A stretch of DNA of 64,000 bases from Tatumella punctata (GTDB lineage Bacteria; Pseudomonadota; Gammaproteobacteria; Enterobacterales; Enterobacteriaceae), in assembly GCF_039523735.1 (NCBI RefSeq), contig NZ_BAAAFW010000012.1, forward strand, positions 62,001 to 126,000, read 5' to 3'. Of the stretch, positions 44,296 to 53,613 are shown piece after piece; the first letter of the stretch is position 1, and the number at the start of each line of letters is the position of its first letter. Below the pieces are notes generated by a model. That model saw nothing but the letters and a program-made list of their open reading frames with translations, did not search any database and was not told the DNA's origin. The translations under genes were made by a program, and so were the position numbers.

Positions 44296-44376
44296 GTCTG
44301 AAGAGTTTTTTCAATGGTCTGTACGTTGCGTTATCAGCCGTGCTGTTCCGGCGAAAAAATTTGAGCGAGTTTCGCG

Positions 44377-44403
44377 AAAAGGGGCCTGTATGGCCCCTTT
44401 TTT
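44377..44403 (+). terminator. Rho-independent terminator after rpsO
   Basis: Stem AAAGGGGCC / GGCCCCTTT with a five-base loop, followed by TTTC, 81 bases after the rpsO stop. In E. coli part of the transcription reads through the equivalent site into pnp. Confidence 0.88.
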
Positions 44404-44474
44404 CGGGGGACTGGCAGTATTTCTGCTAAAACTCATGTATTGTTACCGTGAGTGATCTTTATTTGCACGATTCG

Positions 44475-44533
44475 CGCGGCTAATGAGAAACCTTATCCCA
44501 CCGGCAGTACGGAAAGATTTGTCATTAGTCGCG
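44475..44533 (+). promoter_or_regulatory. RNase III-type long hairpin in the pnp leader
   Basis: CGCGGCTAATGA (44475-44486) pairs with TCATTAGTCGCG (44522-44533) with one mismatch, enclosing a 35-base partly paired loop, 79 bases before the pnp start. E. coli has the equivalent long stem, which RNase III cuts so that polynucleotide phosphorylase can repress its own mRNA. Confidence 0.7.
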
Positions 44534-44611
44534 AGGATGCTGGAAGATCAAAACCCATGATACAGAGAGCCTGAAAAAGGCTATCTGATTAAAAATTAAA
44601 GGATCTAAACT

Positions 44612-46744
44612 TTGCTGAATCCGATTGTACGTAAATTCCAGTATGGCCAGCATACCGTCACTCTGGAAACAGGAATGATGGCCCGTCAGGCGACTGCTGC
44701 TGTGATGGCAAGCATTGATGATACCTGTGTATTCGTGACCGTTGTCGGTCAGAAGAAAGCGAAACCAGGCCAGGACTTTTTCCCGTTAACGGTTAACTAT
44801 CAGGAGCGTACTTACGCTGCCGGCCGTATCCCGGGAAGCTTCTTCCGTCGTGAAGGTCGTCCGAGTGAAGGTGAAACACTGATTGCGCGTCTGATTGACC
44901 GTCCGGTGCGTCCGCTGTTCCCTGAAGGTTTTGTCAATGAAGTACAGGTTATTGCAACTGTTGTTTCTGTTAACCCACAGGTTAACCCGGACATCGTGGC
45001 AATGATTGGTGCGTCAGCGGCCCTTTCTTTATCTGGTATTCCGTTCAATGGTCCCATCGGTGCAGCCCGTGTTGGTTACATCAATGATCAGTATGTTCTG
45101 AACCCGACCACTGAAGAGATGGCTAACACCCGTCTGGATCTGGTGGTGGCCGGTACCGAGAATGCGGTACTGATGGTTGAGTCAGAAGCTGATGTACTGA
45201 GCGAAGAACAAATGCTGGGTGCGGTGGTCTTTGGCCATGAGCAACAGCAGGTTGTGATCGAAAATATTAAATCTCTGGTTGCTGAAGCAGGCAAACCACG
45301 CTGGGACTGGCAGCCGGAAGCGGCAAATGAAGCTCTGAATTCACGTATTGCTGCACTGGCTGAAGCTCGTCTGAGTGACGCTTACCGCATTACAGAGAAA
45401 CAGCAACGCTATGAGCAGGTTAACCTGATCAAAAGCGAAACTATTGCTGCACTGAAAGCAGAAGATGAAGCACTGGATGAAGGCGAAATCAGTGACCTGC
45501 TGCACGCCATCGAGAAAAACGTTGTCCGTGCACGTATTCTGAACGGCGAACCGCGTATCGATGGACGTGAAAAAGATATGGTTCGTGGTCTGGACGTTCG
45601 TACTGGTGTTCTGCCGCGTACCCACGGTTCAGCACTGTTTACCCGTGGTGAAACTCAGGCACTGGTTACGGCAACACTGGGTACCACCCGTGATGCGCAG
45701 AACCTGGATGAGCTGATGGGCGAAAGAACCGACAGCTTCCTGTTCCACTACAACTTCCCTCCGTACTCTGTGGGCGAAACCGGTATGGTGGGTTCACCAA
45801 AACGCCGTGAAATCGGCCACGGTCGTCTGGCGAAGCGCGGCGTGCTGGCGATGATGCCAAAAGCCGATGTCTTCCCGTACACTGTACGTGTGGTATCAGA
45901 AATCACCGAATCTAACGGTTCATCATCTATGGCATCAGTCTGTGGTGCTTCTCTGGCACTGATGGATGCCGGGGTGCCTATCAAAGCCGCAGTAGCGGGT
46001 ATTGCGATGGGTCTGGTGAAAGACGGCGAACGTTATGTTGTCCTGTCTGATATCCTGGGCGACGAAGATCACCTGGGTGATATGGACTTTAAAGTTGCCG
46101 GTAGCCGCGACGGTGTGACTGCACTGCAGATGGACATCAAAATCGAAGGTATTACCCGCGAAATTATGCAGGTTGCATTGAACCAGGCGAAAGGTGCGCG
46201 TTTGCATATCCTGGGTACCATGGAACAGGCAATCAGCACCCCGCGTATCGAAATATCTGAATTTGCACCACGTATTCATACTATTCGTATCAATCCGGAC
46301 AAAATCAAAGATGTTATCGGTAAGGGGGGGGCAGTTATCCGTGCTCTGACCGAAGAGACCGGTACCACTATCGAAATCGAAGATGACGGTACCGTAAAAA
46401 TTGCGGCTACTGATGGTGACAAAGCGAAAGAAGCTATCCGCCGTATCGAAGAAATCACCGCAGAAATCGAAGTGGGCCGTATTTATAACGGTAAAGTCAC
46501 CCGTATCGTTGATTTCGGAGCATTCGTTGCCATTGGTGGCGGTAAAGAAGGTCTGGTACATATTTCTCAGATCGCTGAAAAGCGTGTAGAAAAAGTGACA
46601 GACTATCTGCAGATGGGCCAGGAAGTTCCGGTTAAAGTACTGGAAGTCGACCGTCAGGGTCGTGTACGCCTGAGCATCAAAGAAGCGGCTGAAAAACCGC
46701 AGGCAGAAGAAACCGCAGCGACGAATCCGTCCGACGCCGGTTAA
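44612..46744 (+). CDS. pnp: Polyribonucleotide nucleotidyltransferase (PNPase)
   Basis: Phosphorolytic 3'-5' exoribonuclease and component of the degradosome. Two RNase PH domains (about 1-230 and 310-550; second with GRRE-like RREIGHGRLAKRG, SNGSSSMASVCG and GDEDHLGDMDFKVAG), then KH (IKDVIGKGGAVIRAL) and S1 (GKVTRIVDFGAFVAIGGGKEGLVHIS read in parts). It has 710 residues (E. coli 711). The start is a TTG after AAAGGATCT, the same rare start codon E. coli uses. The C-terminal tail is shorter in Ala/Pro than E. coli. Confidence 0.97.
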   Translation: MLNPIVRKFQYGQHTVTLETGMMARQATAAVMASIDDTCVFVTVVGQKKAKPGQDFFPLTVNYQERTYAAGRIPGSFFRREGRPSEGETLIARLIDRPVRPLFPEGFVNEVQVIATVVSVNPQVNPDIVAMIGASAALSLSGIPFNGPIGAARVGYINDQYVLNPTTEEMANTRLDLVVAGTENAVLMVESEADVLSEEQMLGAVVFGHEQQQVVIENIKSLVAEAGKPRWDWQPEAANEALNSRIAALAEARLSDAYRITEKQQRYEQVNLIKSETIAALKAEDEALDEGEISDLLHAIEKNVVRARILNGEPRIDGREKDMVRGLDVRTGVLPRTHGSALFTRGETQALVTATLGTTRDAQNLDELMGERTDSFLFHYNFPPYSVGETGMVGSPKRREIGHGRLAKRGVLAMMPKADVFPYTVRVVSEITESNGSSSMASVCGASLALMDAGVPIKAAVAGIAMGLVKDGERYVVLSDILGDEDHLGDMDFKVAGSRDGVTALQMDIKIEGITREIMQVALNQAKGARLHILGTMEQAISTPRIEISEFAPRIHTIRINPDKIKDVIGKGGAVIRALTEETGTTIEIEDDGTVKIAATDGDKAKEAIRRIEEITAEIEVGRIYNGKVTRIVDFGAFVAIGGGKEGLVHISQIAEKRVEKVTDYLQMGQEVPVKVLEVDRQGRVRLSIKEAAEKPQAEETAATNPSDAG

Positions 46745-46759
46745 GCGTTCGATGATTTT

Positions 46760-46795
46760 CCTGCTCTCCGGACACCCGGAGAGCAGGATTTCTGT
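46760..46795 (+). terminator. Terminator after pnp
   Basis: Perfect 12-base stem CCTGCTCTCCGG / CCGGAGAGCAGG with an ACAC loop and a weak ATTTCTGTT tail, 15 bases after the pnp stop and 80 before nlpI. Confidence 0.75.
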
Positions 46796-46875
46796 TATCG
46801 CGAGGGCAGGATTCCTTTGCACGGCAGGCGGATGACAGGATATTCATCCTAATGTTTGTATTCGGGAGTGGGATA

Positions 46876-47760
46876 ATGAAGCCTTATTTGCGCTGGGGTT
46901 TTGTTGCGACAGCTTTATTGCTGGCAGGATGCAGCAGCTCTAATTGGCGTCAGAACGAAGTTCTTGCCGTGCCTTTGCAGCCAACGTTGCAGCAGGAAGT
47001 CATCCTGGCACGTATGGAACAAATTCTTGCCAGTCGTGCTCTCACCGATGATGAACGCGCACAGCTGTTATATGAGCGCGGAGTGTTGTATGATAGTTTA
47101 GGTTTGCGGGCACTCGCACGGAACGATTTTTCCCAAGCGTTGTCTATCAGACCAGATATGCCAGAAGTATTTAACTATCTTGGTATATACTTAACGCAGG
47201 CAGGTAATTTTGATTCTGCCTATGAAGCGTTTGATTCTGTACTTGAGCTTGATCCAACTTACAATTATGCGCATTTAAACCGTGGTATCGCGCTGTATTA
47301 CGGCGGTCGATACAAGTTAGCGCAAGATGATCTGCTGGCGTTTTATCAGGACGATCCTAATGATCCTTTTCGTACGCTTTGGCTCTATCTCGACGAACGT
47401 GAGATAAATGCAGACAAAGCGAAAGTCGCGCTCAGGCAGCGTTATGACTCGGCGAACAGAGATCAATGGGGATGGAATATTGTCGAATTCTACCTGGGCG
47501 ATATCAGTGAAAAAACACTGATGGCGCGTTTACAGGCGGATGCTACGGATAACACCTCGCTCGCTGAACATCTCAGTGAAACCAACTTCTATTTAGGTAA
47601 GTATTACCTAAGTCTGGGGGAGAAGGATAACGCGGAAGCGTTATTCAAACTGGCGGTTGCCAACAATGTGAATAACTTTGTTGAACACCGATACGCATTG
47701 TTGGAACTGGCGGAACTTGGCCAGGCACAAGACGATTTATCAGAATCCGACCAGCAATAG
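46876..47760 (+). CDS. nlpI: Lipoprotein NlpI
   Basis: Outer-membrane TPR lipoprotein that coordinates peptidoglycan endopeptidases (including MepS degradation with Prc). It has 294 residues, as in E. coli. The lipobox is LLAGC with lipidated Cys19. TPR units are seen in ALTDDERAQLLYERGVLYDSLG, DMPEVFNYLGIYLTQAG and PTYNYAHLNRGIALYYGG (read in parts). The ATG at 46876 (MKPYLRW) is used; an upstream frame from 46852 has no match. It lies between pnp and yrbN-deaD, as in E. coli. Confidence 0.95.
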   Translation: MKPYLRWGFVATALLLAGCSSSNWRQNEVLAVPLQPTLQQEVILARMEQILASRALTDDERAQLLYERGVLYDSLGLRALARNDFSQALSIRPDMPEVFNYLGIYLTQAGNFDSAYEAFDSVLELDPTYNYAHLNRGIALYYGGRYKLAQDDLLAFYQDDPNDPFRTLWLYLDEREINADKAKVALRQRYDSANRDQWGWNIVEFYLGDISEKTLMARLQADATDNTSLAEHLSETNFYLGKYYLSLGEKDNAEALFKLAVANNVNNFVEHRYALLELAELGQAQDDLSESDQQ

Positions 47761-47864
47761 CTGACGACATTTAACGCCCTTTGTTTATGTATCCTGTCAT
47801 CCTTCGGGGTGAGGGGTGTTTTATTCGTCAAAAACTTCTAATTTGAGCCGGTTCACACTTTTCA

Positions 47865-47921
47865 ATGAAAATAACTGAAAGTTTTCATGACGAGTTATGT
47901 AGACTGGCCGCCGTTATCTAA
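47865..47921 (+). CDS. yrbN: Micro-protein YrbN (deaD leader ORF)
   Basis: An 18-codon frame, ATG at 47865 to TAA at 47921, encoding MKITESFHDELCRLAAVI. The FHDELCRLAA core is the pattern I remember for E. coli YrbN, a short protein encoded between nlpI and deaD. It ends 17 bases before the deaD start and overlaps, in another frame, an in-frame upstream extension of deaD. No clear ribosome site is seen. Function unknown; it could be a leader peptide that tunes deaD translation. Confidence 0.65.
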   Translation: MKITESFHDELCRLAAVI

Positions 47922-47937
47922 GAGGCACGTGTACTAC

Positions 47938-49803
47938 ATGACTGATATTCAAACCACTTTTTCCGATCTGGGCCTTAACGAATCCATTTTGTCTGCACTG
48001 AATGACATGGGATACGTTAAACCATCGCCAATCCAGGCTGCCTGTATTCCTCATCTGCTGGAAGGCCGTGATGTTCTGGGTATGGCTCAGACCGGAAGTG
48101 GTAAAACAGCGGCATTCTCTTTGCCATTGCTGAACAACATTGATCCTTCTCTGAAAGCACCACAAATTCTGGTGCTGGCACCGACCCGTGAGTTGGCGGT
48201 ACAGGTAGGTGAAGCTGCTACTGAGTTTTCTAAACATATGCGCGGCGTTAACGTTCTGGCCCTGTACGGTGGTCAGCGTTACGACGTACAGCTGCGCGCC
48301 CTGCGTCAGGGACCACAGATTGTTGTCGGTACTCCCGGCCGTCTGCTGGATCACCTGAAACGCGGTACTCTGGACCTGTCTAACCTGCGTGGTCTGGTGC
48401 TGGACGAAGCTGATGAAATGCTGCGTATGGGCTTCATCGAAGACGTTGAAACCATTATGGCGCAGATCCCTGAAGGGCATCAGACAGCGCTGTTCTCTGC
48501 GACTATGCCGGAAGCAATCCGTCGTATTACCCGTCGCTTTATGAAAGATCCACAGGAAGTGCGCATTCAGTCCAGCATCACTACCCGTCCGGACATCAGC
48601 CAGTCTTACTGGACTGCTTACGGCCGTAAGAGCGATGCACTGGTACGTTTCCTGGAAGCAGAAGATTTTGATGCGGCGATTATCTTCGTTCGTACCAAAA
48701 ATGCCACCCTGGAAGTTGCTGAAACTCTGGAGCGCAGTGGTTACAGCAGTGCAGCACTGAACGGTGACATGAACCAGTCACTGCGTGAACAGACTCTGGA
48801 ACGCCTGAAAGATGGTCGTCTGGATATTCTGATTGCCACCGACGTTGCCGCACGTGGTCTGGACGTTGAACGTATCAGCCTGGTGGTAAACTACGACATC
48901 CCTCTGGATGCAGAATCTTACGTACACCGTATTGGCCGTACTGGCCGTGCGGGTCGTGCGGGGCGTGCTTTACTGTTCGTGGAGAACCGTGAGCGTCGTC
49001 TGCTACGCAACATCGAACGCACCATGAAGCTGACGATTCCGGAAGTTGAACTGCCAAATGCAGAACTGCTGAGCAGCCGTCGTCAGGCGAAATTTGCTGA
49101 GCGCGTACAGCAGCAACTGGAAAGCAGCGATCTGGATCAGTATCGTGCACTGCTGGAGAAATTATCGCCGCAGGAAGATCTGGATATGGAAACTCTGGCT
49201 GCCGCTCTGCTGAAAATGGCCCAGGGTGAACGTCCGTTAATCGTCCCTGCTGATGCACCTCGTCCTGCACGCCGTGAGTTCCGTGACCGTGATGAGCGTG
49301 GCAGCCGTGATGATCGTCGTGGTAACCGTGAAGGTGGCCGTGATGGTGATCGTCCGCGTCGTGAGCGTCGCGATGTCGGCGAAATGCAGATGTACCGCAT
49401 TGAAGTTGGCCGTGATGATGGTGTTGAAGTGCGTCATATCGTTGGTGCTATCGCTAACGAAGGTGATATCAGCAGCCGCTATATCGGTAACATCAAATTG
49501 TTTGGTACCCACTCAACAATTGAATTACCAAAAGGTATGCCGGGTGAAGTTCTGCAGCACTTTACGAAAACTCGTATTCTGAACAAGCCGATGAATATGC
49601 AACTGATTGGTGATGCACCGCAGTCACGTGAGCCACGTCGTGGTGGCCGTGAAGGTGGTCGTGAGGGCGGCGGTCGTCGTTTTTCGGATCGTCGTGAAGG
49701 TGGTCGTGAAGGCGGTCGTGGTTTCGGTGGAAACCGTGAAGGTCATCGTGGTCAGCGTCGTGAAGATGGTGCCGCACCGGCTGCCCGTCGTCGCGAATAT
49801 TAA
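47938..49803 (+). CDS. deaD: Cold-shock DEAD-box RNA helicase DeaD (CsdA)
   Basis: ATP-dependent RNA helicase acting in ribosome assembly and mRNA decay, mainly in the cold. Motifs: Q motif with KPSPIQAACIP, AQTGSGKT (I), PTRELA (Ia), TPGR, DEAD (II), SAT (III), ARGLDV, HRIGRTGR (VI). An RNA-binding DbpA-like domain (about 475-555) follows, then an Arg/Gly-rich tail (REGGREGGRGF repeats). The ATG at 47938 (MTDIQTTF) gives 621 residues (E. coli 629). An ATG at 47887 in the same frame would add MTSYVDWPP..., similar to an old long E. coli annotation. Confidence 0.95.
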   Translation: MTDIQTTFSDLGLNESILSALNDMGYVKPSPIQAACIPHLLEGRDVLGMAQTGSGKTAAFSLPLLNNIDPSLKAPQILVLAPTRELAVQVGEAATEFSKHMRGVNVLALYGGQRYDVQLRALRQGPQIVVGTPGRLLDHLKRGTLDLSNLRGLVLDEADEMLRMGFIEDVETIMAQIPEGHQTALFSATMPEAIRRITRRFMKDPQEVRIQSSITTRPDISQSYWTAYGRKSDALVRFLEAEDFDAAIIFVRTKNATLEVAETLERSGYSSAALNGDMNQSLREQTLERLKDGRLDILIATDVAARGLDVERISLVVNYDIPLDAESYVHRIGRTGRAGRAGRALLFVENRERRLLRNIERTMKLTIPEVELPNAELLSSRRQAKFAERVQQQLESSDLDQYRALLEKLSPQEDLDMETLAAALLKMAQGERPLIVPADAPRPARREFRDRDERGSRDDRRGNREGGRDGDRPRRERRDVGEMQMYRIEVGRDDGVEVRHIVGAIANEGDISSRYIGNIKLFGTHSTIELPKGMPGEVLQHFTKTRILNKPMNMQLIGDAPQSREPRRGGREGGREGGGRRFSDRREGGREGGRGFGGNREGHRGQRREDGAAPAARRREY

Positions 49804-49860
49804 TCGTTAGTCATTACTGCCGGCGGGAACAGCATCGCTGTTTGCGCCGGGTCAGAAAAT

Positions 49861-49893
49861 AAAAAAGCGATGGTGAAAACCATCGCTTTTTTT
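49861..49893. terminator. Bidirectional terminator between deaD and yhbW
   Basis: AAAAAAGCGATGGT pairs with ACCATCGCTTTTTT around a short loop, with A and T runs on both sides. It serves deaD (plus) and yhbW (minus). E. coli has mtr between these genes; it is absent here. Confidence 0.9.
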
Positions 49894-49915
49894 ATATCTG
49901 CTGGCCGGTGGCAGA

Positions 49916-50932
49916 TCAGTGTTTCAGCGATTCTGCCGCGGCCATGGCCAGGGAGAACGAATAAATCCGTGCCTCATTATCAAAAATCTGCCCGTTAATC
50001 ATCAGTTCATCTGGCTGGTATTGCTGCTGCAAAGATGCCAGTCCCTGGGTGACAGAGGCCTGGTCTCCGACCAGCGATATCCCCAGCGCCCGGTCAACAC
50101 CATATTTTTCGGCCGGCGACCAGACCGTATCCATATTTTCGACCGGGGCAGGTAACGGCCCGGGCATACCACGACGCAGGTTAATAAACTGCTGTTGTTG
50201 TGAAGTAAACAGAAAGCGCGCTCTGGCTTTACTTTCGGCGGCAATCACATTCACACCAATCATCACATAAGGTGCTGCCAGCCGGTCGGAAGGACGGAAA
50301 TTTTCGCGGTAAAGAGTCACTGCCTGCGACAGCATATCCGGTGCAAAATGAGAAGCGAAGGCGAAAGGTAACCCCATCCGCGCCGCAAGCTGTGCACTGT
50401 ACAGGCTGGAACCCAGCAGCCATACCGGAACCCGTAGCCCGGTGCCCGGAACCGGCTGAACATCAAAAGCGGTACCTGCCGGAGCATCAAACCAGCGGAT
50501 CAGCTGTTCAATGTCCTGCGGGAAGTTGTCTTCGGCATTGCCACTCATATGACGGCGCAGTGCCATCATGGTCCGCTGGTCAGAGCCCGGTGCACGGCCA
50601 ATACCCAGATCAATCCTGTCAGGATACAGAGTGGCGAGAGTACCAAATTGTTCCGCAATCACCAGCGGGGCATGGTTAGGCAGCATAACACCGCCTGATC
50701 CCAGACGCAGATGGCGGGTATTTGCGGCCAGGTAGCCAATCAGCACCGACGTAGCGGCACTGGCAATCCCGGTCATATTATGGTGCTCAGCCAGCCAGTA
50801 ACGATGATACCCGGCGGATTCGGCGTATTTTGCCAGTGCCAGTGAATTGCTAAAAGCAGTTCGCGGGTCAGAGTGTTCAGGGACCGGGGAAAGATCCAGT
50901 ACTGAAAGTTTGAAGGGCTTGAGCTCAGACAT
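49916..50932 (-). CDS. yhbW: Luciferase-like monooxygenase family protein YhbW
   Basis: Flavin-dependent bacterial luciferase-family protein of unknown substrate. It has 338 residues (E. coli 335). TIM-barrel family signatures: YHRYWLAEHHNMTGIASAAT, GSGGVMLPNHAPLVIAEQFG, DLGIGRAPGSDQRTM, PVWLLGSSLYSAQLAA and PFAFASHFAPD. I chose the ATG at 50932 (MSELKPF), seven bases after an AAGG site; an ATG two codons earlier is too close to it. It is 96 bases after ubiV on the same strand. Confidence 0.93.
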   Translation of the reverse strand: MSELKPFKLSVLDLSPVPEHSDPRTAFSNSLALAKYAESAGYHRYWLAEHHNMTGIASAATSVLIGYLAANTRHLRLGSGGVMLPNHAPLVIAEQFGTLATLYPDRIDLGIGRAPGSDQRTMMALRRHMSGNAEDNFPQDIEQLIRWFDAPAGTAFDVQPVPGTGLRVPVWLLGSSLYSAQLAARMGLPFAFASHFAPDMLSQAVTLYRENFRPSDRLAAPYVMIGVNVIAAESKARARFLFTSQQQQFINLRRGMPGPLPAPVENMDTVWSPAEKYGVDRALGISLVGDQASVTQGLASLQQQYQPDELMINGQIFDNEARIYSFSLAMAAAESLKH

Positions 50933-51028
50933 AGTCATACCTTTATCACACCGAAATCTCTGACGGATTACCGGCAGAGTGACGCAGAACACGTCACTCT
51001 CAATGTATCGGGTTTTGTTTAGGATCAC

Positions 51029-51928
51029 CTAAGCCGATTGTGCCCCTGGCGGGTTATCCAGCGCCATCCCTTCAATATTGCGCCAGTAACCGTTGCAGTG
51101 GTCGATTGGTACTAAATCAAAGGGAGCCTCACCGTTCTGGTTGTTACGTAACTGTCGTATCAGCGCCGGTGTCTGTAAATCTGACGGTGATACACGGAAA
51201 ACATCTACCAGCCCGTGCATCCCTTTCTGTGCATTGCCGAGGTGATAACAGTATCCGCTCATGGTCTGAATTCCGTTCAGTACAAACACCTGCTGCCCTT
51301 CCTGTGACAGTACCTTGCGGCCCTGCGGGTAACGGATACAGCAAGTCTCACAATGGTCTTTATCACGATTTTCCGAGCGGGCGGTAAAACAGCGTGCGGA
51401 TAATGCCAGCGGCAGATATCCGTAACCAAACACTTCCACTTCAAACTGATCGCGAAATCCGGCGTCTTCGCACGCTTTCAGCAACTCTGACAGCCAGTCC
51501 CGCGACAGTTCCACCGGCATACACCAGCGTATCATTCCCTGTCTGAGGAGTATTTTCAGGGCCGGTGCGTTGTAGATATTCAGTGCATGTCCGGCAACAA
51601 AAGGCAGCCCATGCTCAGCGGCAAGATTGACGGTGCCCATATCGCTGGCCTCGATCATAAACTCACCGTTGCTGATATAGCGTTTTAATTCTTTCAGTTC
51701 GGAAGGGGACTGTAGCAGGGATAAGGTACTCAACACCACCTGCTTACCGGCTGTCGCCAGCGGGCGGGCCAGTTCCATCCATTGTCCGAAGGAGGTGGCA
51801 CGGCGTTTGCTGCATACTGCCTCACCGAGATAAATAATATCTGCGGTACTGCTGGCCGCCTGCTGATAAAACGCATCTAATTTTTCTGTTGGCCAGTACC
51901 ACAGTACCGGCCCGAGGGCGTATTTCAT
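51029..51928 (-). CDS. ubiV: Oxygen-independent ubiquinone hydroxylation protein UbiV
   Basis: Peptidase U32-family [4Fe-4S] protein that, with UbiU, hydroxylates the ubiquinone ring without oxygen. The cluster cysteines known from E. coli are at the same positions: C39, C180, C193 and C197 (LGEAVCSKRRAT, SARCFTARSENRDKDHCETCC in parts). It has 299 residues (E. coli 292). It follows ubiU by nine bases. No peptidase function is implied for this branch of the family. Confidence 0.95.
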   Translation of the reverse strand: MKYALGPVLWYWPTEKLDAFYQQAASSTADIIYLGEAVCSKRRATSFGQWMELARPLATAGKQVVLSTLSLLQSPSELKELKRYISNGEFMIEASDMGTVNLAAEHGLPFVAGHALNIYNAPALKILLRQGMIRWCMPVELSRDWLSELLKACEDAGFRDQFEVEVFGYGYLPLALSARCFTARSENRDKDHCETCCIRYPQGRKVLSQEGQQVFVLNGIQTMSGYCYHLGNAQKGMHGLVDVFRVSPSDLQTPALIRQLRNNQNGEAPFDLVPIDHCNGYWRNIEGMALDNPPGAQSA

Positions 51929-51937
51929 CGGCTATCC

Positions 51938-52933
51938 TTATTGCCATTGGCGGTGCAGCGCACCCAGTGTGGTTTGTGTGCCTTCCGCCAGCTCACCAAG
52001 TTGTTGCATCCAGCGCGGATCCACCCCGAAGTTACCGTCGGCATTCTGGCAATGATCAATTGCCTGTCGCCAGACTGAAGTTACCTGCCGTACATACGCA
52101 GGGCTGCGTTGCCGGCCTTCAATCTTCACTGAAACAATGCCCATCCGCTGCAGTTCCGGCAGCAGTGCCAGGGTATTCAGGCTGGTGGGTTCTTCAAGGA
52201 CGTGATAGCGCTGCCCGTCGACCAGGTAGCGGCCTTTACACAGGGTCGGGTAACCGGCGTTTTCATCCAGCCGGAAACGGTCAATAAGCACGTTATTCAG
52301 CCGCGAATCCATACCCTGGCCTGTGGTCTGCCAGCGGACAAATTTGGCCGGAGAACAGGCTCCCGCCGTATTCGGAGATTCACCGGTCATCCAGGAAGAC
52401 AGATAACAGCGCCCCTCCGCCATAATGCACAGGCTGCCGAAAGCAAATACTTCCAGCGGCACTGTCGTTTCCCGGGCCAGTTGCCGTACCTGATGTAATG
52501 ACAGCACCCTTGGCAGCACCACCCGATGGACAGCAAATTCGCGCTGGTAGAAACGTATCGCTTCTGTATTCGTCGCAGAAGCCTGAACCGATAAATGCCG
52601 TTCCGTCCGGGGATAACGTGACGAAGCGTACTCCAGCAGTGCCGGATCGGCGAGGATCAGTGCATCAGCACCACTGTTTACTGCAACATCAATCGCCTGT
52701 TTCCAGCGGTTAAAACCGGCCGGATGAGCAAAGGTATTGATAGCAACATGCAACTTTCTCTGGTGCTGATGCAGATATTTTGCCGCCTGTTCCAGACGTT
52801 CAGGGGTAAAATTCAGCCCGGTGAAATGCCGTGCATTAGTATCATCTTTCAGGCCGACATACACTGCATCTGCCCCCTGTTCCACTGCAGTTTTCAGGGC
52901 GGGAAGATTACCTGCCGGACATAACAGTTCCAT
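51938..52933 (-). CDS. ubiU: Oxygen-independent ubiquinone hydroxylation protein UbiU
   Basis: Partner of UbiV, also U32-family with a [4Fe-4S] cluster. Cysteines C169, C176, C193 and C232 coincide with the E. coli ligands (FGSLCIMAEGRCYLSS, NTAGACSPAKF, PTLCKGRYLVDG). It has 331 residues, the E. coli length, from the ATG at 52933 (MELLCPAGNLPALK). It is divergent from ubiT, which completes the anaerobic ubiquinone set. A lone TTGAT half-site at 52992 is not enough to call FNR control. Confidence 0.95.
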   Translation of the reverse strand: MELLCPAGNLPALKTAVEQGADAVYVGLKDDTNARHFTGLNFTPERLEQAAKYLHQHQRKLHVAINTFAHPAGFNRWKQAIDVAVNSGADALILADPALLEYASSRYPRTERHLSVQASATNTEAIRFYQREFAVHRVVLPRVLSLHQVRQLARETTVPLEVFAFGSLCIMAEGRCYLSSWMTGESPNTAGACSPAKFVRWQTTGQGMDSRLNNVLIDRFRLDENAGYPTLCKGRYLVDGQRYHVLEEPTSLNTLALLPELQRMGIVSVKIEGRQRSPAYVRQVTSVWRQAIDHCQNADGNFGVDPRWMQQLGELAEGTQTTLGALHRQWQ

Positions 52934-53088
52934 ACGTCTCTCCACAGAATTTACAGGGAAGAAAGTGTAGGGAAATTTATCCGCCAGAAAGTTGATTCAG
53001 GGCAGAGTATTACCGGATAGTCACGAAGATCACCGGATCTACAGATAAAATGGCGTTTTTGTTCTGATGTCAGATTAAGGAAGATACC

Positions 53089-53613
53089 ATGCTGCAGCGC
53101 TTACATTATCAACTGGTTAACAGGATGCCGGGATTACTGGCCACCCCTCTGGGCAGGGTGCCGTTGTTCTGCAAAAAAATGTGTCTCCGACAGCTGATCA
53201 ACTGGCAGTACCAGCAATTGATTGCTGACGGTGAAATTGATTTTCTGCAACAACGCAGGCTGGGTATTGATATCAGTGATCTGCGCTGGAAATGGGTGAT
53301 GACTCTGGAGGCAGGGCGGATTATCGTGACTGATGATTCAGTGGCGGATGTCTGGTTCCGGGCAGGAATTAATGATCTGATTTTACTCGCGGCAGGTCGT
53401 AAAGACCCGGATATGTTATTCTTCCAGCGCCGGCTGATTGTGGAAGGTGATACAGAATTGGGGCTTGCGGTAAAAAACCTGATGGATGCTATCGAACCCG
53501 AAGCAATGCCGGCGTTATTATATAACGGGTTGCAGCATCTTGCTGCATTTACAGAAGCAGGAATGACACAGGACGCCAGCGTTATTACGGTGCGCGAAGA
53601 GAACTCATGCTAA
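53089..53613 (+). CDS. ubiT: Ubiquinone biosynthesis accessory factor UbiT
   Basis: SCP2-domain lipid-binding protein required for oxygen-independent ubiquinone synthesis, thought to hold the isoprenoid intermediates. It has 174 residues, as in E. coli. SCP2 signature: DPDMLFFQRRLIVEGDTELGLAVKNLMDAIE read in parts. The ATG at 53089 follows an AAGGAAGA site. It overlaps yhbS by seven bases. Confidence 0.94.
   Translation: MLQRLHYQLVNRMPGLLATPLGRVPLFCKKMCLRQLINWQYQQLIADGEIDFLQQRRLGIDISDLRWKWVMTLEAGRIIVTDDSVADVWFRAGINDLILLAAGRKDPDMLFFQRRLIVEGDTELGLAVKNLMDAIEPEAMPALLYNGLQHLAAFTEAGMTQDASVITVREENSC

Noticed and set aside
45935..46822. A 295-codon open frame antisense to pnp
   Set aside because: It is an exact shadow of a highly conserved gene with strong codon bias; composition (many Phe, Cys and Asn) is that of a reversed coding strand, and no family pattern is visible.
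49253..49810. Val/Met and His/Asp-rich frames within the deaD tail
   Set aside because: Low-complexity reflections of the Arg/Gly-rich repeat codons (CGT, GGT) in other frames, not genes.
52934..53088. FNR site between ubiU and ubiT
   Set aside because: Only a TTGAT half-site is present at 52992; the second half (ATCAA at the right spacing) is missing.
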